DNA from: Piromyces finnis
Lineage: Eukaryota > Neocallimastigomycota > Neocallimastigomycetes > Neocallimastigales > Neocallimastigaceae
Reading direction: 5' to 3'
Length of the DNA: 64,000 nucleotides
NCBI GenBank assembly: GCA_002104945.1
Contig: MCFH01000026.1
Coordinates: forward strand, 496,001 to 560,000
Shown here: piece after piece, positions 1-10,823 of the stretch
How positions within the stretch are numbered: the stretch's first letter is position 1
Layout: each line of letters begins with the position of its first letter
Translations under genes and position numbers: made by a program
The notes under the pieces: model-generated
Told to the model about the DNA's origin: nothing
What the model saw: the letters and a program-made list of their open reading frames with translations, nothing else
Database searches by the model: none

Positions 1-257
1 AATATCTTTTTATAATTCCTTTTTTCCTCTTGGATTTTAACAAGTTTTAGGTAAAGTATTACAATTTACCTCTACACAAATATTATTTTTACATTACTAC
101 CAAAAGATTATAATTATTTTTTAATTTTCAATACCATGGTCCTTTATAAAGTTTTATTTTTATCCTAAAACTTTGTATACTTATTTGGATAATACTTTTC
201 AGTAAAAATCAACTTTTTATTATTTTTAACTTTTAATGAATAAATAGTATTAATATA

Positions 258-318
258 AACCACCATTGGGATTTACTATTCTGATTGATGGGAGAAATAC
301 ACTTGGAAGTTAAAAAAA
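258..318 (+). repeat. Old SINE 3'-end fragment
   Basis: This is a diverged copy, in the opposite orientation, of the 3' end of the SINE found at 536-1109 and 35363-35921. Matching blocks include AACCACCATTGG, GATGGGAGAAATRCACT and GGAAGTT followed by a short A run. It carries several substitutions, so it is older than the two full copies. Only the last 50-60 bp are present, as expected of a 5'-truncated retroposed copy. Confidence 0.7.
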
Positions 319-523
319 TAGGAAGAGTTTAATACGCATTATTCAAATAGGTTAATTTAGTTTAGAAATTTCTTTCTTTTTTTTTTTTTTTTAAAAAAAT
401 GTAGGATCCCTTTCATTCTTTAATAAAGGTTAGATTACTATAAAATACATGTGATAAAATCACATTATATTCACATTATATGTCATCTTATTGGTGGAAA
501 TTTAATTATTTTATGGATTTGAT
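319..523. other. AT-rich spacer
   Basis: Low-complexity AT-rich sequence with T runs between the SINE fragment and the left target-site duplication of the first full SINE. I see no coding or RNA signal. The same holds for 1-257. Confidence 0.5.
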
Positions 524-533
524 CTTTTAATTG

Positions 534-535
<2 letters not shown>

Positions 536-577
<42 letters not shown>

Positions 578-1109
578 TTCCGAGTGCATTTCTCCCATCG
601 ATCAGAGTTAGCTCCAATGGTGGTTCTTAGAGAAACGTTGGCTCATTCCTATTGCTAGGTGGTTGTGACCCTCCTGGTCTGTCATACTGTTTCTTCAGCT
701 TCGACGCTCACTTAATCCATGTACATTAGATGCATGTCGTTGTACGATATTTCACAACTACAATGCTAAGCCTCTTATAGTCAATTTGATCACGTGTCAA
801 CCGCCCCCTAATGTTTACACTTAAATTGATTAAGGAATATTATGTGTTTTTGGCATAGCCTAAGTCACCACTTATTAAGTTCTAATTTGGAATGTACCAT
901 GTACACTAGACCCTCTCAGGCCGGCTAGACGAGTGTTATTATCATAGTAGTAAATTAGAAAGTTCATTTATACTTACCTGAATATCATAACCCAACCCAT
1001 GGCAAACCCAGTGGGAAAATCCACAGGCACTGACATCTGCGGGGTCGAACCAGAAGCCTTATGTATGCTAAGGAAACGCCTTAACAACCAGGATAAAAAC
1101 TGGAACGAC
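536..1109 (-). mobile_element. SINE, full-length copy 1
   Basis: A retroposed element read on the minus strand. Its 5' end is at 1109 and its 3' end is a 39-nt poly(A), seen as T 536-574. It is bounded by a perfect 12-bp target-site duplication CTTTTAATTGAA (524-535 and 1110-1121). The 5' part contains GGTTCGACCCC (1051-1041), a perfect RNA polymerase III B box 58 nt from the 5' end, preceded by a GTTAAGGCG motif typical of a class II tRNA D-loop. This points to a tRNA-derived head, although the A box is weak. About 40 bp near the tail (668-711) match the end of the LINE-A coding region, so the tail is LINE-derived. The element encodes no protein. The second copy (35363-35921) is identical except for three single-C length differences, so both insertions are recent. 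Confidence 0.88.
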
Positions 1110-1121
1110 CTTTTAATTGAA

Positions 1122-1443
1122 AGTCACCAAATTTTTCGAAAAAAATTTTTTTTTTTTTTATTTTTTTGCTTTTTACTGTATACCACCACCTCTCAAAAAA
1201 CCTTTTTTTTTTAAACAATAAAAAAGTATATAAAGATCAACTTTTTTTTTCATATTTTATAATTTTGTCAAAGTAATTATACCGCCTTTTTTTTATTTCT
1301 TTTTTTTTTTTATAGTCAAATTTTCTTTTTTTTTTTTTTTATTTAAATATTAAAAAAATAAATTAATAAATTTTTTAAAATTTATTTTTTTTTAAATATA
1401 AAAATATAAAAAAAAAATTTTTTTTCTTTTTCTTTTTTATTAT

Positions 1444-1475
<32 letters not shown>

Positions 1476-1788
1476 GAAAATTTAAATTCTTTTTGTTGTT
1501 TTTCTTTTTTTCTTTTTTTCTTTTTTTTTATTAAAAAAAATAAAATATTTTTATAAAAAATAAAAAAAGTTTACTTTCAAAACTAAGAAAAAGAAGAAGA
1601 AAAAGAGAATTTTTTTTAAAAAAAAAAAAAAATAAAAATTAAATATAATAAAGAAATCAAAATAATTTAACAAAAAAGAATTATCGAAATATCGAAATAT
1701 TTACTAATTATATTTATATATAAAATAAATAAATAAATATCAATTTTATTCTATATATACAAAAAAAAAAAAACATTTTCTTTATAAA
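1122..1788. other. AT-rich 5' flank of the BAG gene
   Basis: Long A and T homopolymers between the SINE and the start codon at 1789. It presumably holds the promoter and 5' UTR of the BAG-domain gene. I see no distinct motif or RNA gene. Confidence 0.5.
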
Positions 1789-2571
1789 ATGTCAGATAAA
1801 TCTGCTACTACACCAGAATTTACAATGGATTCAAAAATTGTCATTGCTATTATTGCTGTGACTGTTACTACAGTTGCTGCTGTTGTATGTACAAGAAAAT
1901 ATATATTAGATAAAAAACAACCCACCTCACCCGAAAAACGTATATTAAGAAGAAAACAAAGATCGATGATGAAAAGTATTATTTCCATTGAAGATTCAGC
2001 AAAAAAAATGTTGGAAGATATTAAAAAAGTTCAAGGAATTATAGTGGAATTTATGAAAAAGAAAAAGGAAACAATAGATGATGAAAATACTATCGTTGAA
2101 GCAGATACAGTCACTGCTACTACTGATAATGAAAAAACAGATAATGAAGGTAAGGCTCAACAACAAGTCAAACCTTCTGAACCTCAATCGTTAACAGATA
2201 TTAGAGTGGATGGTTTATTAATGGAAATGAAATTAAAAGGTCTTGACGAATTTTTATTACGTCTTTTAGAACAACTTGATTCACTTCGTCCAAATGCTTT
2301 AATGGATGAAGCAAGAGAAATGTGTGCCGATAAAGAAGATCTTACTGATGTTATACCCTACATTGAACATAAAGTAGAAAAAATAAAAAAGAGAAAAAAG
2401 ACTATTGTTGTTAAAATTCAAAGTTATCTTGATAATGTTGATAAATTAGTTCATACTGTTTCAGGACAAAATAAAGATATTACTGTGGTGGAATCTGTTG
2501 CTCAACTTTGGGAAGTTAAAGAGAATGAAGAGGATACTTTATCTAATGATGATGAAAAGAAGGATAAATAA
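1789..2571 (+). CDS. Membrane-anchored BAG-domain cochaperone, Snl1-like
   Basis: A predicted Hsp70 nucleotide-exchange factor of 260 aa, encoded without introns. Residues 16-34 form a single hydrophobic segment with a short N-terminal tail, followed by a very basic stretch (48-62). That layout fits an N-terminal anchor with the body in the cytosol. Residues 53-95 are a charged helix, 96-130 an acidic, Thr-rich linker, and 152-221 resemble the BAG core: a Leu-rich helix ending in LLEQLDSL, then KRKKTIVVKIQSYLDNVDKL, which fits the RRK-x-hV-x-IQ-x-hLD-x-hD pattern that contacts the Hsp70 ATPase domain. Yeast Snl1 has the same order (ER/nuclear-envelope anchor, then BAG) but is shorter. The linker between the first helix and the core is longer than usual. 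The ATG at 1789 is the first in frame and sits after an A-rich leader. ER location is inferred from Snl1. Confidence 0.78.
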   Translation: MSDKSATTPEFTMDSKIVIAIIAVTVTTVAAVVCTRKYILDKKQPTSPEKRILRRKQRSMMKSIISIEDSAKKMLEDIKKVQGIIVEFMKKKKETIDDENTIVEADTVTATTDNEKTDNEGKAQQQVKPSEPQSLTDIRVDGLLMEMKLKGLDEFLLRLLEQLDSLRPNALMDEAREMCADKEDLTDVIPYIEHKVEKIKKRKKTIVVKIQSYLDNVDKLVHTVSGQNKDITVVESVAQLWEVKENEEDTLSNDDEKKDK

Positions 2572-3927
2572 TTTTTTTTTATATATAATTTTATTTAATA
2601 ATAATAAAAAAGAAAAAAAACAAAATAGATAAAGAAAAGATATATTTTAACTTTATAAACCAACTCTATTTAAATGAAGATTAGCCATAAAGTAAAAAAT
2701 AAACTATAATCTTTTATCTTTTATAAATAAAATAAAAAAAATAAAATAAAATAAAATAAATAAGCCTAAATATTTAGAAAAAAAAAAAAAATCAAGACAA
2801 TGTATCATTAGAAATACATATTATATATATTATATATAATTATAATTATATCTATTTATTATATATTTATTATTCAACTATAGAGTTTCTTAAGTGTGTC
2901 ATTATTAATGTATAAAAAAGAAAGAAAAAAAATACAAATTAACTAATGGTTACTTTTTTTTTTATTTCCCCAAAAAAAAAAAAATAATCTATTTATTATT
3001 TAAATAGAAATATTATTTTATTCCTTCCTTTTTTTTTTTTTTAAGACTATGGAAATTAAGACCATGATGATGATGTTTTTTTTTTTTTTTTTTTTTTATA
3101 ATTAGTTTAATTTGTATTGATCATCCATATAATGTATATTAATTCTCTTCTACGATCTTTTTTTTTTTTTTTTTTTTCCCTCCTCCTAAATTTTAATAAG
3201 CACAATATACTATATGGACGACAACAATCGACAAAATTATTTATACCTATAAAAAAAGAAAATGAAATTCCCCCTTTCTTTTCTTTTTTTTTTTTTTTTT
3301 TTTTTTTCTTTTGTTTTGTTATTTCTATTATTATGAATAATTATTTTAATATATATATATATATGTATATTTTATTCTCATTTTAATAAATAGCCTTTTT
3401 TTTTTTGATGTTATTATTTAGATTTAGATTCTTGAGGAGGTGGTGGTGTTGGTTGATAATGATACCATTAAAAATCGTTTTGTAGTGGTGTTGATGGTGG
3501 ATCATAAAAAATAATAACATACCAATGAAAAAAATAAAAAAAATTTTTTTTATCCTTCCTCTTTTTTTTATTTTTATTTTTATTTTTATTTAAATATTAT
3601 AATTTATTAAATCCTTCATTTTTTTTTTTTTTTTTTTTTATGATGATGAGAATGATGTTTTTTTTTTTTTAATTTTTTTATTTTTAAAATTATGTATATA
3701 TATTTTTTATGTAATAGGATATAAATATTATTTTTAATTTTTATCTTTGTTTATTATAAACTAATAATAATAAAAAAATAAAAAAAAAAAAGATGAAATT
3801 ATTATTACTTTACTATATAATATATATAATATATATATATAAAATATTATTATTTTTTTTTTTTTTAAATATATATATATATATATATATTGGAAAATGA
3901 CTTTTATATATATATATAAAATTGTGG

Positions 3928-3963
<36 letters not shown>

Positions 3964-4104
3964 TTCTCATTATAAAAGTAAAAAGTAGTAGTAGGTTAAA
4001 ATAATATCTTTAAATATATTATATAGAAATATATTAAAAAAAAAAAAAGTATAAAATAAAATGCTAGTATTATTAATTATTATTATTTTTCTTTTTTTTT
4101 AGAA
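2572..4104. other. Intergenic region between convergent genes
   Basis: Homopolymer- and microsatellite-rich spacer between the 3' ends of the BAG gene (+) and NOT4 (-). It contains (AT)n near 3860-3890 and (ATT)n near 3925-3963. The only coding-like stretch is a short minus-strand Pro-rich tail at 3410-3530, interrupted by a stop codon, described in the findings. No RNA gene is visible. Confidence 0.5.
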
Positions 4105-7100
4105 TTATTTAGCTTTGCTTTTAGTTTGATTAAATGAATTCAAATATTCAAGTGGTGACATTTGTGTAGTAGTGTCGTAGGGTGATGTCGCTTGTCCATT
4201 ACCACCCATTCTAACTGCCATAATCGCTGGATCTTGGAATGGAATATTCATCATAGAGGATTGACCATGGGGTTGAACTACTATAGTAAATAATAAAATA
4301 TTGGGTATTGTAATAAAATATATTAAATTGTTAGTTGAGCATTACGATTCATAGTATTATTATATATGCATCATTTGCAATAATTTAAAATTTTAAAAAA
4401 CATTAATCTTTTTTTTTTTTTATATCGTTTTATAAGTCAAAAATTTAACATTCATTTCTACCATTTTTTCTTTTTCATAAAAAACTATTTTTGATGTAAA
4501 AGAAAAATAAAAACTATGTAATAGTTACCATTTTGTTTTTGATGTAACATTTGGCCAAAGAAATCACCTGGTAATTGTTGTTGTTGTTGTTGAGAATTTG
4601 CTGCGTTAGCATTATTCATTCTTTGATAAAGTTGTTGTTGTTGTTGTTGTTGCTGCTGTTGTTGTGGATGCTGATTTGTATTCATAAAGGCTTGTTGTTG
4701 ACGTGGAGTAAAAGTATAATTTTGGTATTGTTGTTGGACTGAATTTTGATATTCAAGTTCAGGACTAATCATAGAATTTACATAGTTTATATTATTAGCA
4801 TTACCATTCATATTGGTATTAATGCCGTGTAAACGTTGTAAATTATTATAATTGGAAGCGGCAGTATTATATTGATTACCAGCATTATTATTCATTTGAA
4901 TATTATTATTGGCACGATTCATATTATTAAGAATATTATTCTGAAGATTACTCATATCATTAATGCTATTCATGCTACCAGAATTATTCATAACAAGAGA
5001 ATTTAAGGATTGAATATTTTGTTGATATTGTTGATTTGGTAAATTCATTTCATTCCAATTTTCATTGGTACCACCCATTGGAAGATTTTGTGTAGCTGCT
5101 GCTGCTGCTGCTGTATTAGACAACATATTATTTTGATAGAGATTGTTTTGACCATTGAATAAATTACGAACTTCATCAGAATTTGGTAATTTACGTTTTA
5201 TTATGTTGTTAAGTGAAGTAGCAATATCATTATTTGAATTTTGTGACATCATTCTTGATAATTTTTTTTCTGGTGGTATTTCTGGAGATAGCATTGCTTT
5301 TGCTTGTAAAGGAATGGTTTGATTGGCATATAATTTTTGTAATCTATTCATATTTTTATTATTCATATCAAATTTATTACTATTGTAATTTTGACTTAAT
5401 TGTTGTTGGTAACTTTCAAAAGGTGCAAGCCTTAATTTTTGTTGAAGTTTAGCTAATGCTGTAAATATTTCTTCTTCTACTCATTTAAAAATTCGGAATT
5501 TCATTTTTTTATATTTAATTAATGATATTTTTTTTTAAAAAAAAAAAAAAAGATTAGATTAGTATAAAATGAAATATAAATTTATAGTATACAAAATATA
5601 TATATATATATATTAATAATATTAATAATAAAAAATAGTGTTTTTTATTGGGGTAAAATGGACTATAAAGTCCTATTAGAATAAATCTATAGAAATCATC
5701 ATAACATAATAACATGAAAAAAAAAAAAAAAAGAAATGAAAACTTTTATACTATATATTGATTCCTATTTTACCTGTAAAGTGGAATGGATCTTCACAGA
5801 ATGGATTAAATGGTCCTTCATATTTATGTTGAAGATTATTTATAGCATTTGGTACATTATCATCTTCATTTTGATTATTGTTGTCTGATAAAGCAGAGGA
5901 TCCAGTATATAAATTTTCATAGACAATTTTGTAATTCTTTGGCTTTGGATTTAGGGATACTTGATTTGTTGTATTAGATGTTGGTGGTGTAGTATTATTT
6001 GAGGCTACAGTTTGGGCAGTAGTGGTAGTAGTAGTGGTGGTGGTGGTAGTAGTAGCAGCAGTAATAGCAGGAGATTTTGGTTGAGATATACTTTGACTTT
6101 TATTATCTGTGTCGTTGGGTTTATTGTTGGATTCCGCATCATTTAATTGAGAATTGGAAGAAAGGATTGGAGTGTTGATACCTGAACTGGATTTTGATTT
6201 AATATCTTCTTGATCTGATGATGTTGAATTATTATATACAGGTTTGTTAGTATTGAGTGAGGCGTTGACATTATTATTGGATGAGGTTAAGGTATTTTCC
6301 AATGCTTTGTTAAGTGAGATACTTGAAGAGTTATTACTAAGATTTGAGGTAGAAGATACAAGGGATTGTTGACTTGATGATCCTGTAATTTTATGGAGGT
6401 CATTTTTAGTACTTGTGGTTTTAATTTGTCCAGAACTTGAGGAATAAGCCTTTTCACTTTCTTGTTTTGGTTTTGAACTGGCAACCTTGTTCAATGAAGA
6501 GTTCGACGATGATGATTTTGTTAATTTTGCCCTATAAAATATTCATATCATAAAAATACAAAATTTTTTAATTTTTAACCTTTTAAATCAAACATGTTTT
6601 TATATTTATTTTATATCTAATACGCTTATTATATATTATTATGTGTTTTTTTTTTTTTTTATTTTATTTTATTTCCTTACCAGCTTGCAGTAACAGGTAA
6701 CGCTGAACCTTCCTCTTTTTTATCATCCTTATTAAATGATGATGGATTAATAATTTTAAATGAGGTCTATAAAATTATTAAAACACAATAGATTAGAATA
6801 TATTTATATTTTTCAAGTTTATGAAAATTACCATAAATTTATTTTTTTTTGACTTACTTCTTTGTATGGGAATGAGGCTTTAGCACTTGTTAATTCCTTT
6901 TGAACATTATGCTTACTTTGATTAAGTGTTTCATCTTTTTCTTTAGAATAGGAATCTGCTTCTTCTCCTGGTTCATGAAGATACATACAATTTGGATTTT
7001 GACATTGTTGTCCCTTAAGATAGTTTGTACAATATTTAGTGGTACCATAGGAAGCTCTGTAATAAGCATATTTATTAATGAAGAAAGAAATTTTTTAATT

Positions 7101-8170
7101 TTTTTTTTTAATAAAACAAGCATTAAAATATATATGAATTGGTGATGGTCCATTTATTTCATAAAAAAAAATACCCTTCTCTTGGGGGTCCAAGTCCGGC
7201 CCCTCTAAAAGAAGGAGTATCTTTTCTAGATCATAAATTAATGTAATATTTTTTCCAATATTTACTAAAATTACTTACTTGATTGTTCTTCCTTCACAGA
7301 GTGTACCATCTACAGCAATGATAGCTTTTGTTGCATCTTCTTTTTTGGCATAAGTAATATAAATACTGATATTGGTGCTAGTTCCTTGTGGGGTATTATG
7401 TATTTTTTTGTTAATGACTACTTTGGTGATTTTACCATATTTACCAAAATATTCATATTGTCTTAATGTCTTTTTTTTTTTAAAAAAAAAAATTTGTAAT
7501 ATTTATAATTTTTTTTTTAAATATTAAAAGAATGACCATTAGTTTTTTCTTTTTAATAAATAAATTTGTTCATTAATACTAGAGAATATATATATACCTC
7601 TTCTGTTGCCAATTTAGCTGGAATACCAATAACATAAACCAAATTCTTTTGAACTACTCTTACATTGGACAAATGTTTTCTAGCATTTTGTTCTTGTTCT
7701 TTTCTTTCACGTTCCTTTGCCCTTTTTTTAGCTTTTATTTCTTGTAGTCTAACATTTTAATTTTATTTATAATTTTAGGCATTAATACGGGCAAATATTA
7801 TAAATTTTTAATAATTGTTTATTATTTCTAGGTATACTTACTCTTCTTGAGGTATAGGAGTAAATTCTACTGTTTCTTTTGAATATGGTCTTCTACATGC
7901 TGGACAGAGTCCATTGCATTCTTCTAAAATATGATTCCAGCAAAATCTACAAATCTTTTTTTTATTTATTTTTATTTTTTATTGTTATTTAACGACAATA
8001 GATTTATTAATATCACTTTTTATTTTATTTTTGTGAAAATAAATATTTTAAAATAATAAATATACCTGATATCCACAAGCACATGGTTTAAAATTTCTAT
8101 CTGCTAAATCAATTTCTTCCATACAAAGAGGACATACTAATTCCTCGTCTTCTGATAAATAAGATGACAT
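4105..8170 (-). CDS. NOT4: NOT4/CNOT4 RING-RRM E3 ubiquitin ligase of the CCR4-NOT complex
   Basis: Ubiquitin ligase subunit of CCR4-NOT, which acts in mRNA decay and cotranslational quality control. I place exons at 8170-8066, 7954-7842, 7748-7598, 7469-7279, 7225-7175 (cassette), 7056-6858, 6766-6681, 6531-5774, 5476-4529 and 4280-4105. Every junction has GT...AG, and the phases join into one frame of 925 codons (908 without the cassette). Residues 13-55 are the C4C4 RING special to NOT4 (Cys 13, 16, 30, 32, 37, 40, 52, 55; CGYQICRFCW), about 107-187 an RRM, and 211-231 a CCCH finger (C213, C222, C227, H231) after GTTKYC. The C-terminal two thirds are disordered: Ser/Asn/Thr-rich with a Thr run near 6030, a Gln run near 4640 and an Ala run near 5100. 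The final exon ends at TAA 4105. The RING and RRM match animal and fungal NOT4 closely, and the tail is lineage-specific. Confidence 0.93.
7175..7225 (-). other. NOT4: Candidate 51-nt in-frame cassette exon of NOT4
   Basis: Between the exons ending at 7279 and starting at 7056 lies a compact GC-rich block. It is preceded by GATCTAG (acceptor) and followed by GTATTT (donor). It is exactly 51 nt and enters and leaves in the same phase as its neighbours. It would insert 17 residues, KDTPSFRGAGLGPPREG, between the RRM and the CCCH finger without disturbing either. Splicing with or without it keeps the frame, so inclusion may be constitutive or regulated. The flanking introns would be 53 and 118 nt. 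Confidence 0.68.
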
Positions 8171-9720
8171 TCTGTTTAATAGAAATTTTATTAAAAATTA
8201 GGATAACATTAATGATAACGTTAATAATAATAATATTATTATTATTATTGGTTAATTAATTATACAACTATATATAAATCTATATATAAAGAAAAATATA
8301 TAACAACAGCAACAGTAATTAACAAATATTATTATATTAGAATGAATATTTTTATTTATTTTTTTTGAAGCAGGTATTGTTTATGATCCATCAAATCTAA
8401 TTTATTTATTTAATTTTTTTGAATATATGTTAAATGCTATTTTTTTTTTTACAATATATACACTTTTTATACTCATTTTATCATATTTATCCATATTTAA
8501 ACCATAACACTATTGCTATTATTATGCTAGTGCCTTATTTTGATTAATTGCTTTTGTTAGTATAATTCATTCTATGGATAAATTATATTATTTACAAGTC
8601 TTTTCAAAGAAGTGTTTTTTTAAACTAGATATAACTTTATCAATTTATTTCATAAACCCTTCCCCCTACAAAACTACTGGAAAAAAAGTTTTTGTTTTTA
8701 TTTATAAGAAATATTTTGAATAATATATTTTGTGTAATATATATATTTTGTTATATTATCCAACTTTTTCTTTCACTTTTCTTTTTCGTTTTTTTTTTTT
8801 TCCACAATATATATATATATTTTTTATTTTCTACTTTAAACAACTATTTATAGTATATTGATTTATCATATTTTAAATTATATATTTTGTTAAAAAGATA
8901 TAAAAAATACAATATTTAATTAACATTTACTTCCTATTAAATCGGTAAAGGTTTTTTTTTTTTTTTTTTTTAAATACTTAAATAAGTTTTATTATTATAT
9001 ATATATATATTTTTGAAAAAAATAAAAAATGTATTTGAAATAGCTTTTTTTTTTTCTTCTTCTTCTTTTATTATATCTTTTTCTTTTAATAAAAAGGTTT
9101 AGTTCATTCTAAGTGTGGTGGTGTTTGATTATATTGAAATTATATGAATAAATATGAATAGAATAATATATAATTTTTTCTTTCTTTTCTATTTTTCTTT
9201 CTTTATTTTTATTTTATAATATAATTTAATTTATATATATATTTTTAAATATATATTTTTTTATTTTTAATTTTATTTTATTTTTATTTTTTTTTTTTTA
9301 TTTGTTGCAATCGTTGATGAATGTTTCTATTGAAAGGTTTGATGACATTGAATATTTTTTTTTCTTATTTTTTTTTTTCTTATTTTCTTTTTATGTTTAT
9401 TATTATTTTTTTTTTCCCTTTAATAATAAAAAAGAAGAAAAAGATACAATATTATCCTTTTTTTTTTATTTTCTTTTTTATAGTACAATTATACAAAAAT
9501 AACAATAACAATAACAACAGCAAAAAAAAAAAAAAAGTCCTATAACCGTTTTATTTTTTTTTTTTTTTTTTTAAAAGCCAACAAAAAAAATATTTTAATA
9601 ATAATAATAAAAAAAAAAATGAATAAAAAAAAATAAAAAAATAAAAAAAAAATTATATTTAAATATTAAAATTTTTAAAGAATTTTAAACTCTTTTTTAT
9701 TTATTAAAAAAAGTCCAAAA

Positions 9721-9759
<39 letters not shown>

Positions 9760-10823
9760 TGCTTTTTTTGCAAAAAAAGAAAAATAAAAAAAATAAAAAA
9801 AATAAAAAAACAATAATAATTAATAGAATAGTTTAAATAATTATTATTTCTTTATTTTATTTTCAATGTTTTATTATTCTTTTTATATTTCAATTCTTCC
9901 TAATTAAAAGAGTTAAAAATTCAAACTTTGAATATTTTATTTTAAAATTTATAATACCTTTTTTTTAAAAAAAAAATGAAGTTAAAATTATTTTATTGTT
10001 TCCTTTATATTAGAAATAATAAAGAATGCTTTGAATATCTTGAATATCTTGAATGAGGAATTATACATTTTGAATCCTAATAATAATAATAATAATAATA
10101 TTATGGGTAACAGCTTCATATGGAAATTTTATATTCATTAAGAATTAGAATAACCTAAGCAATGTTATTATCTTATAAATAAAAAAAAAAAAGTATTTAA
10201 TAAAAAAAAAAAAAAACCCAATTAGAATTAATTATTAAGGCATACTAGAATAATATCTATAGATAAATTTGCTTTACAAGGTATTAATTAAAATAGAAAT
10301 GCTTTTTTTTTTTTTTTTTTTTCATTTTGAATCAGTTCACTAATAAAGAAATAACACCCCCCCAAAAAAAAAAAAAAAAAAAAAAAACTTGAATAACTTA
10401 ATAATAGAGAGGAAAACACAAAATTAATAAACGTAGAAAAAAAAACTGTTTTTTTACCATTTTCTATTCCTTTTAAAGTTATTATTTGCTTTTAATTTAG
10501 GCTTTATTAATTTCAATTTTTTTTTTTTTTTCTTTTTTTTTAAATAGAAAATAATAAATTTTATGCGATGATATAGTCTATATTTATTTACATAATAATT
10601 TATTATTACTTAATTTTTTTTTTTTTTCGAATAAAAAAATAAACTTAAAATGGTTAACGTCTATTACTTATTCATGACTATGTAACTAATAAAAAAAATA
10701 TTATTTCAGTAAAAAAAAAAGAAGTATATATATTCTATTGTGATTCCTTTTTTTCTTTTTAAAAAATATATATAAAACCTTTTTATCTTTGTGTGTTATC
10801 TGCGTTGTTTTTTTTTTTTTTTT
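8171..10823. other. Intergenic, AT-rich
   Basis: About 2.65 kb between the NOT4 start and the 3' end of the SH3-protein gene, so it holds the NOT4 promoter and the SH3 gene's 3' UTR. It consists of A/T runs, (ATT)n near 9720-9760 and (AAT)n near 10081-10100. The few open stretches encode only Phe/Ile/Lys runs. I see no gene, tRNA or mobile element. Confidence 0.5.

Noticed and set aside
1041-1109. A standalone tRNA gene
   Set aside because: The B box is perfect, but the acceptor stem, a clear A box and a pairing T stem are missing, and the block is part of a dispersed element with target-site duplications.
999-1214. A 71-codon plus-strand frame starting MANPVGKSTG
   Set aside because: It runs across the head of the SINE in antisense and ends in poly-Phe from a T run. 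The same stretch in SINE copy 2 gives no matching protein frame, so it is chance.
6890-7153. Open frames on both strands at 6890-7153
   Set aside because: They overlap the NOT4 CCCH exon and an intron in the wrong frames. The spliced NOT4 frame explains the conserved Cys and His residues.
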